From: JADKIH01 sp049363815
GTDB lineage: Bacteria > Bacteroidota > Bacteroidia > AKYH767-A > 2013-40CM-41-45
Reading direction: 5' to 3'
DNA length: 38,017 nucleotides
Assembly: GCA_049363815.1 (NCBI GenBank)
Contig: JBMQEM010000004.1
Coordinates: 1 to 38,017, forward strand
Below are positions 34,966 to 38,017 of the stretch, piece by piece. The position numbers were made by a program, and so were the translations under genes. Within the stretch, counting starts at the first letter, position 1. Every line of letters starts with the position of its first letter. The notes under the pieces are model-generated. The model did not search any database, was not told where the DNA came from, and was given only the letters and a program-made list of their open reading frames with translations.

Positions 34966-35061
34966 CTGCGCTAAATCTGCGGGATTTGCGAGATCTGCGG
35001 GAGAAAAAATTGTGCTTAAAATTTTCCCGCAGATCTCGCAAATCTCGCAGATTTTGCGCAG
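34966..35061. repeat. 96-nt imperfect hairpin of a CGCAGATCT-type repeat
   Basis: The left arm (34966-35011) and right arm (35020-35061) are reverse complements over about 40 bp with a few mismatches, separated by an 8-nt loop. Each arm has alternating CTGCG, GATTTGCG and AGATCTGCGGG motifs. A run of T follows on the plus strand (35063 onward). Related pieces occur near 34890 (CCCGCAGAG) and at the end of the window (37981-38012). No gene reads into it from the left on the plus strand, so a simple terminator role is doubtful. Confidence 0.75.
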
Positions 35062-35071
35062 ATTTTTTTTT

Positions 35072-35535
35072 TGCGCTTAAATTTTTTCAATGATCTGTTC
35101 TTAAAAATAAGTCAAGTCTTTAAAAAAAAGTCGTGCACTCTTGTGCTCTAAGTGTTCAACTTGTGTTCTCTGTGTTTAAAAAAATCGAAGCCATACACTT
35201 TCAAATTAAACCTCAAATTGGTCTATCAGTAATTTCAGCTTTCGAATTCTGATAAATTGCTTTAAAATTCCGTATTGCTCTAACCCTTGACCTTTGACCT
35301 TCTTAACCACTTCCACCGCTTTCAGCCCGCCATTCACTCCCCCAAACCCTCGATTGACTGCCACTACATGCCGATTGACTTAAAATAATGGACATAGGCC
35401 CGTCAATAGGGTATTTTCGAATTGTCTTTCTACTACATGTGTTGCGTCTGCTGTAGCAACACACTCTCAAAAAAACCATTTACCGAACACTGTTCGTACG
35501 TCTGTACGGGCAGGCTTACAATTCAATCTAGCACT
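35072..35535. other. Non-coding stretch before the small-gene pair
   Basis: AT-rich spacer of about 460 nt. It holds a low-complexity segment with repeated TGTG-CTCT words near 35135-35180 and a small TGTTGC/GCAACA hairpin at 35440-35462. One frame from 35422 leads into the next gene but encodes Cys-rich, non-conserved-looking sequence, which I treat as leader. No promoter stands out. Confidence 0.5.
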
Positions 35536-35856
35536 ATGGAAACTGCGCTACTTGGGCTTGCTTTGCCCGAAGTTTTAGAAAAATTAAAGGAGATGTTACT
35601 ACGAAAAGGATTCATAGTACAGACTCTGAATTCATCGGTTGTCATTGCTTATCAGGAAGGAAACTGGTTACGGAAAGCCCGTCAGTTAGTATTTGAGATC
35701 AGCACGGTTAATCAGAATGTGACCAGAATAGACATTACAGCAATTATAAACAGTACTAAAAACAACCGTCAGGAAGAAGAGCTGATCGAAGAAACCTATG
35801 CAAGCGCCATTTACAACAACTTCACAAACATCCTCCAACCACATGGGATTAGATGA
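35536..35856 (+). CDS. Small protein of unknown function, first of an overlapping pair
   Basis: From the ATG at 35536 this is a 106-residue protein. The frame is open 38 codons further, but that part is Cys/Ser-rich and overlaps a hairpin, so I prefer the internal start (METALLGLALPEV). Predicted structure from the sequence: an N-terminal helix (LEKLKEMLLRKG), two or three strands (FIVQTLNSSVVIAYQE, RQLVFEIS, VTRIDITAII) and a C-terminal helix (EEELIEETYASAIYNNF). There is no signal peptide or membrane segment, so it is cytoplasmic. I do not recognise the family. The end overlaps the next gene by 14 nt, which suggests translational coupling. Confidence 0.65.
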   Translation: METALLGLALPEVLEKLKEMLLRKGFIVQTLNSSVVIAYQEGNWLRKARQLVFEISTVNQNVTRIDITAIINSTKNNRQEEELIEETYASAIYNNFTNILQPHGIR

Positions 35857-36109
35857 TATCACACCCCATTTGAACAAGATTGCAACCTTATATCTGAAAA
35901 ATAATAAGCGAAAAGTCGGCTGGCTGTTTGTAGAAAAAGAGATGAATCCAACGGAAAAGTACGACCGGGACCAGATCATTTATTTCATCAGCGTACAAAA
36001 AGGGAAAAAACTGATCACGGAATTAGAGAGCCGTGACCACAAAGCCCTGGAGCCATTTCGGGAAGAAATTCCGGTAGAGATGATCGAAAGGATCAGAAGC
36101 TCAAAGTAA
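35843..36109 (+). CDS. Small protein of unknown function, second of an overlapping pair
   Basis: This is an 88-residue protein from the ATG at 35843 (MGLDDITPH); an earlier ATG at 35798 lies well inside the previous gene. The start of the mature sequence has alternating strands (IATLYLKNNKRKVGWLFVEKE, then QIIYFISVQKGKKLI). This could be a small beta-barrel of the Sm/SH3 type, followed by a helical end (REEIPVEMIERI). That fold idea is inference. It is basic-acidic mixed and has no signal peptide. The two genes overlap by 14 nt in different frames and are followed by an inverted repeat. tatA is convergent, 64 nt away. Confidence 0.65.
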   Translation: MGLDDITPHLNKIATLYLKNNKRKVGWLFVEKEMNPTEKYDRDQIIYFISVQKGKKLITELESRDHKALEPFREEIPVEMIERIRSSK

Positions 36110-36111
36110 AA

Positions 36112-36168
36112 GATTGCGGATTTCGAATTGCGGATTGAGCTTCAATCTGAAATTCGAAATTCGCAATC
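36112..36168. repeat. Imperfect inverted repeat between convergent genes
   Basis: The arms GATTGCGGATTTCGAATT... and ...AATTCGAAATTCGCAATC pair over about 25 bp with a few mismatches around a GAGCTTC loop. A T-rich run follows on the plus strand, so it can act as terminator for the gene ending at 36109. Its TTTCGAAATTGCG wording is typical of dispersed Bacteroidota intergenic repeats. Confidence 0.65.
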
Positions 36169-36173
36169 AGAAA

Positions 36174-36368
36174 TTATTTTTTTAATTCGTCATCCTTTGA
36201 AGGTGAGCCGTCTTTGGCATCCTTAAATTCTTTGATTCCTTTTCCAAGTCCGCGGGCAAGTTCAGGGATTCTTTTGCCTCCAAAAAAGATGAGGATTACG
36301 ACCACTAAAAGAAAAATTTCTCCGCCGCCAAGACCGCCTAGAAATCCAAGTAAAATCGATGAGATCAT
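36174..36368 (-). CDS. tatA: Twin-arginine translocase subunit TatA/TatE
   Basis: This pore-forming component of the Tat pathway exports folded proteins across the inner membrane. It has 64 residues, at the short end of the family. It has one N-terminal transmembrane helix (about 14-30, GGGEIFLLVVVILIFFGG), then the conserved FGGKRIPELARGLGKGIKEFK amphipathic segment, with the characteristic F-G-x-K/R-P-E-L elements, and a short charged tail. tatC and tatB are not in the window. Confidence 0.95.
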   Translation of the reverse strand: MISSILLGFLGGLGGGEIFLLVVVILIFFGGKRIPELARGLGKGIKEFKDAKDGSPSKDDELKK

Positions 36369-36511
36369 TTTGATTTGATTTATGGTTCTTTAAACCGTTG
36401 CAAATGTAAAGAAAAATCCTGTCAGAATCGTGAGATTTATCCTTTCATTTCCAATAAATGATGATTTAAATTACTCTATTGATTGTTAAATATCCGTTTT
36501 TCTTATTGAAA

Positions 36512-37831
36512 CTACCTTTTTGATGCAATCCAGTTTTCCGGATCCATTTTGTTACTTCCTCTCCAGACCTCCAGGTGAAGTTCCGTTTTATCGTCTTCCT
36601 CATTGGTCTGCACGACTCCTAAAGGCTGCCGTGTTATGACTTTATCACCTGCTTTTACAAAGACCTGTTCGAGATTGGAGTACAGAGTAAAGTACTCTCC
36701 ATGCTGGATCAGGACTGCATATTTATCGACGACGAGTAAAACGCGGATCACTTTACCTTCAAAGATCGATCGCGCTTTTGCACCTTTACCGGAATTGATG
36801 TTCACGCCATTGTTATTGACCACAACATCTTTCCAGACCGGATGCGAGTGTCGCCCGAATGAACTGCTGATAATTCCCTGTTCAACCGGCCATGGCAAAC
36901 GACCTCGGTTACTTTCGAAATCATTGCTGAGTTTGATTGTTTCCGGAGTATTGGATAGGACAGCAGCAGCTGTATTAGGAACTTCAGTTTTTCGTTTGCT
37001 TGCATTTGCACTTGCATTTGAATTTGACTTTCTTTTCGTTGCCGCCTTGGCCATTTCAATTTCTTTCCTGATAATATCTTCAATCTTATCAGCAAGCTTT
37101 TGTTCCTGACGGGCTTTCTCCTTTAATTCGGCACGCAATCTTTTTTCACGTGAAGTAAGATTGTTGAGCATATGCACCTGCTCTTTCTTCTCCTTATCGA
37201 GTTGCTTCTTCTCACGCTGCTGAGAGGTGAGCAATTGTTTTTTGTCTTGCTGTACAGATTGAAGTTTCGTCTTTTTACCATTGAGCGAATCCTGAGTCTC
37301 CACAATTTTATCATGCTGACGCTGGCGATATTTACTTAACTGCCGCAAATATTGCATTCGCTTGAATCCCTGGTTAAAACTCTCAGCAGAAAAAACAAAC
37401 ATCAATTTGGAATAAGTACTCTGATTGCGGTAAGCAAAATAAAGCATCTGTCCATATTGCTTTTTCAGATTCACCATACGTGAATTCAGAGAGTCAATGT
37501 TTGTGCTTACTTCACCGATTTCATTTTCCACCGAACTGATTTCCGTATTGATAGTCGATATTAATTCGGAGCGGTAAGAGATCTTTTTATTGAGTGTAAC
37601 CAACTGATTCAAAGAAGCAGACTTATTCTTTTTTGTTTGCTTTAGGAGCTGATTAGTATATTCTATGTCTTTTTGAATTGCGCTCTTTTTCTTTTCAAGC
37701 TCCTTTTTTGATTGCCCGTAAGAAATCCCGGAAAAAAGCAAAACCACCCAAATCGCTGAAAAAAAGCGGATTAGATGCAATTTTGATTTGCTTTTGTTAA
37801 AATTAAAGGGAAACGCAGAAACGGAATACAT
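36512..37831 (-). CDS. EnvC-like murein hydrolase activator, degenerate LytM domain
   Basis: This 439-residue periplasmic protein resembles EnvC (about 420). It has a signal peptide (cleavage near SYGQ, about 40, after an unusually long n-region), a long coiled coil (about 40-270, rich in K, Q and E), a low-complexity linker (NSNASANAS) and a LytM/M23 domain (about 315-439). Zinc ligands are mostly gone: the HxxxD motif reads NGVNI (two Asn), and the HxH motif reads ELHLE, keeping one His. It is therefore expected not to cut peptidoglycan but to activate N-acetylmuramoyl-L-alanine amidases in cell separation, as EnvC does. The ATG at 37831 is the only start with the signal peptide. Confidence 0.9.
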   Translation of the reverse strand: MYSVSAFPFNFNKSKSKLHLIRFFSAIWVVLLFSGISYGQSKKELEKKKSAIQKDIEYTNQLLKQTKKNKSASLNQLVTLNKKISYRSELISTINTEISSVENEIGEVSTNIDSLNSRMVNLKKQYGQMLYFAYRNQSTYSKLMFVFSAESFNQGFKRMQYLRQLSKYRQRQHDKIVETQDSLNGKKTKLQSVQQDKKQLLTSQQREKKQLDKEKKEQVHMLNNLTSREKRLRAELKEKARQEQKLADKIEDIIRKEIEMAKAATKRKSNSNASANASKRKTEVPNTAAAVLSNTPETIKLSNDFESNRGRLPWPVEQGIISSSFGRHSHPVWKDVVVNNNGVNINSGKGAKARSIFEGKVIRVLLVVDKYAVLIQHGEYFTLYSNLEQVFVKAGDKVITRQPLGVVQTNEEDDKTELHLEVWRGSNKMDPENWIASKR

Positions 37832-37976
37832 TGATTTCTATAGAATGTCAGGTGGTTTTTAACGTACAAAAATGGGAAAAGTTGGGGGTTTTTTGAAGTC
37901 ATTCGCGATAGCTTACAGGGATCAAAAGTTAAAATCTTCATCTTCATATGCGTTAATTTACTGGAAATAAACTTTG

Positions 37977-38017
37977 TTTTTTCCCGCAGATCTCCGCAGA
38001 AAAATACGCAGATAAGG
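37977..38017. repeat. Partial copy of the CGCAGATCT-type repeat at the window end
   Basis: TTTTTTCCCGCAGATCTCCG and a following CGCAGATAAGG resemble the right arm of the hairpin at 34966-35061. The copy is cut by the window edge. 37832-37976 otherwise holds no recognisable feature. Confidence 0.55.

Noticed and set aside
35422..35535. Upstream extension of the first small unknown gene
   Set aside because: The 38 extra codons are Cys/Ser-rich, overlap a hairpin and lack a conserved look; the ATG at 35536 starts a clean helix-strand protein.
36603..37109. 168-codon plus-strand ORF
   Set aside because: It lies antisense inside the EnvC-like gene, whose signal peptide, coiled coil and LytM domain are clear.

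Overview
The window looks like a piece of a Bacteroidota chromosome. The evidence is seven proteins ending in type IX secretion (T9SS) sorting domains, several TAnnTTTG-type -7 boxes, very few purine-rich ribosome-binding sites, AT-rich intergenic DNA full of small palindromic repeats, and ribonucleotide reductase subunits of the eukaryote-like type common in this phylum. I cannot name a genus. I see no rRNA, tRNA, CRISPR array, phage or intact insertion sequence.

Layout. 1-3726: class I ribonucleotide reductase, nrdB followed by nrdA on the minus strand, with a 35-bp inverted repeat between them and a terminator after nrdA. 4366-13076, plus strand: a T9SS-sorted propeller-like protein, a large secreted M36 metallopeptidase, an M1 aminopeptidase lipoprotein, a small beta-barrel protein and a GNAT acetyltransferase. 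13146-19597, minus strand: a compact operon with a double-domain amidohydrolase, a single-domain amidohydrolase and a dipeptidyl-peptidase III lipoprotein. 19777-20940: a T9SS-sorted alpha/beta hydrolase. 21117-22927: a membrane-anchored cytochrome c and the GTPase HflX, 2 nt apart. 23029-25620: a T9SS-sorted protein and an MltD-type lytic transglycosylase with two LysM domains.

25621-35535 is the accessory part. It holds a four-copy 51-bp tandem repeat, a T9SS propeller protein, and two paralogous HExxHxxxxxH metallopeptidases. One paralog is interrupted by a frameshift next to a GYTS-type repeat. The other stops exactly where the beta-helix of its sister begins, and 25 nt later there is an unlisted fragment of a mutator-type transposase. 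A further T9SS protein is also split by a frameshift, and a 96-nt hairpin of a CGCAGATCT-type repeat follows. 35536-36109 is a pair of overlapping small genes of unknown function, next to tatA, and the window ends with an EnvC-like amidase activator whose LytM domain has lost most zinc ligands.

How the genes fit together. Most of the window is housekeeping (deoxynucleotide synthesis, ribosome rescue, cell-wall turnover, Tat export) mixed with extracellular and periplasmic protein breakdown (M36, two metzincin-like proteases, M1, DPP III, amidohydrolases). That suits an organism feeding on protein or peptide. The best leads are the degenerate amidohydrolase/DPP III operon, the decaying metallopeptidase cluster with its transposase scar, the unknown small-gene pair, and several families of short dispersed palindromes. 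I did not find a clearly new defence or signalling system.
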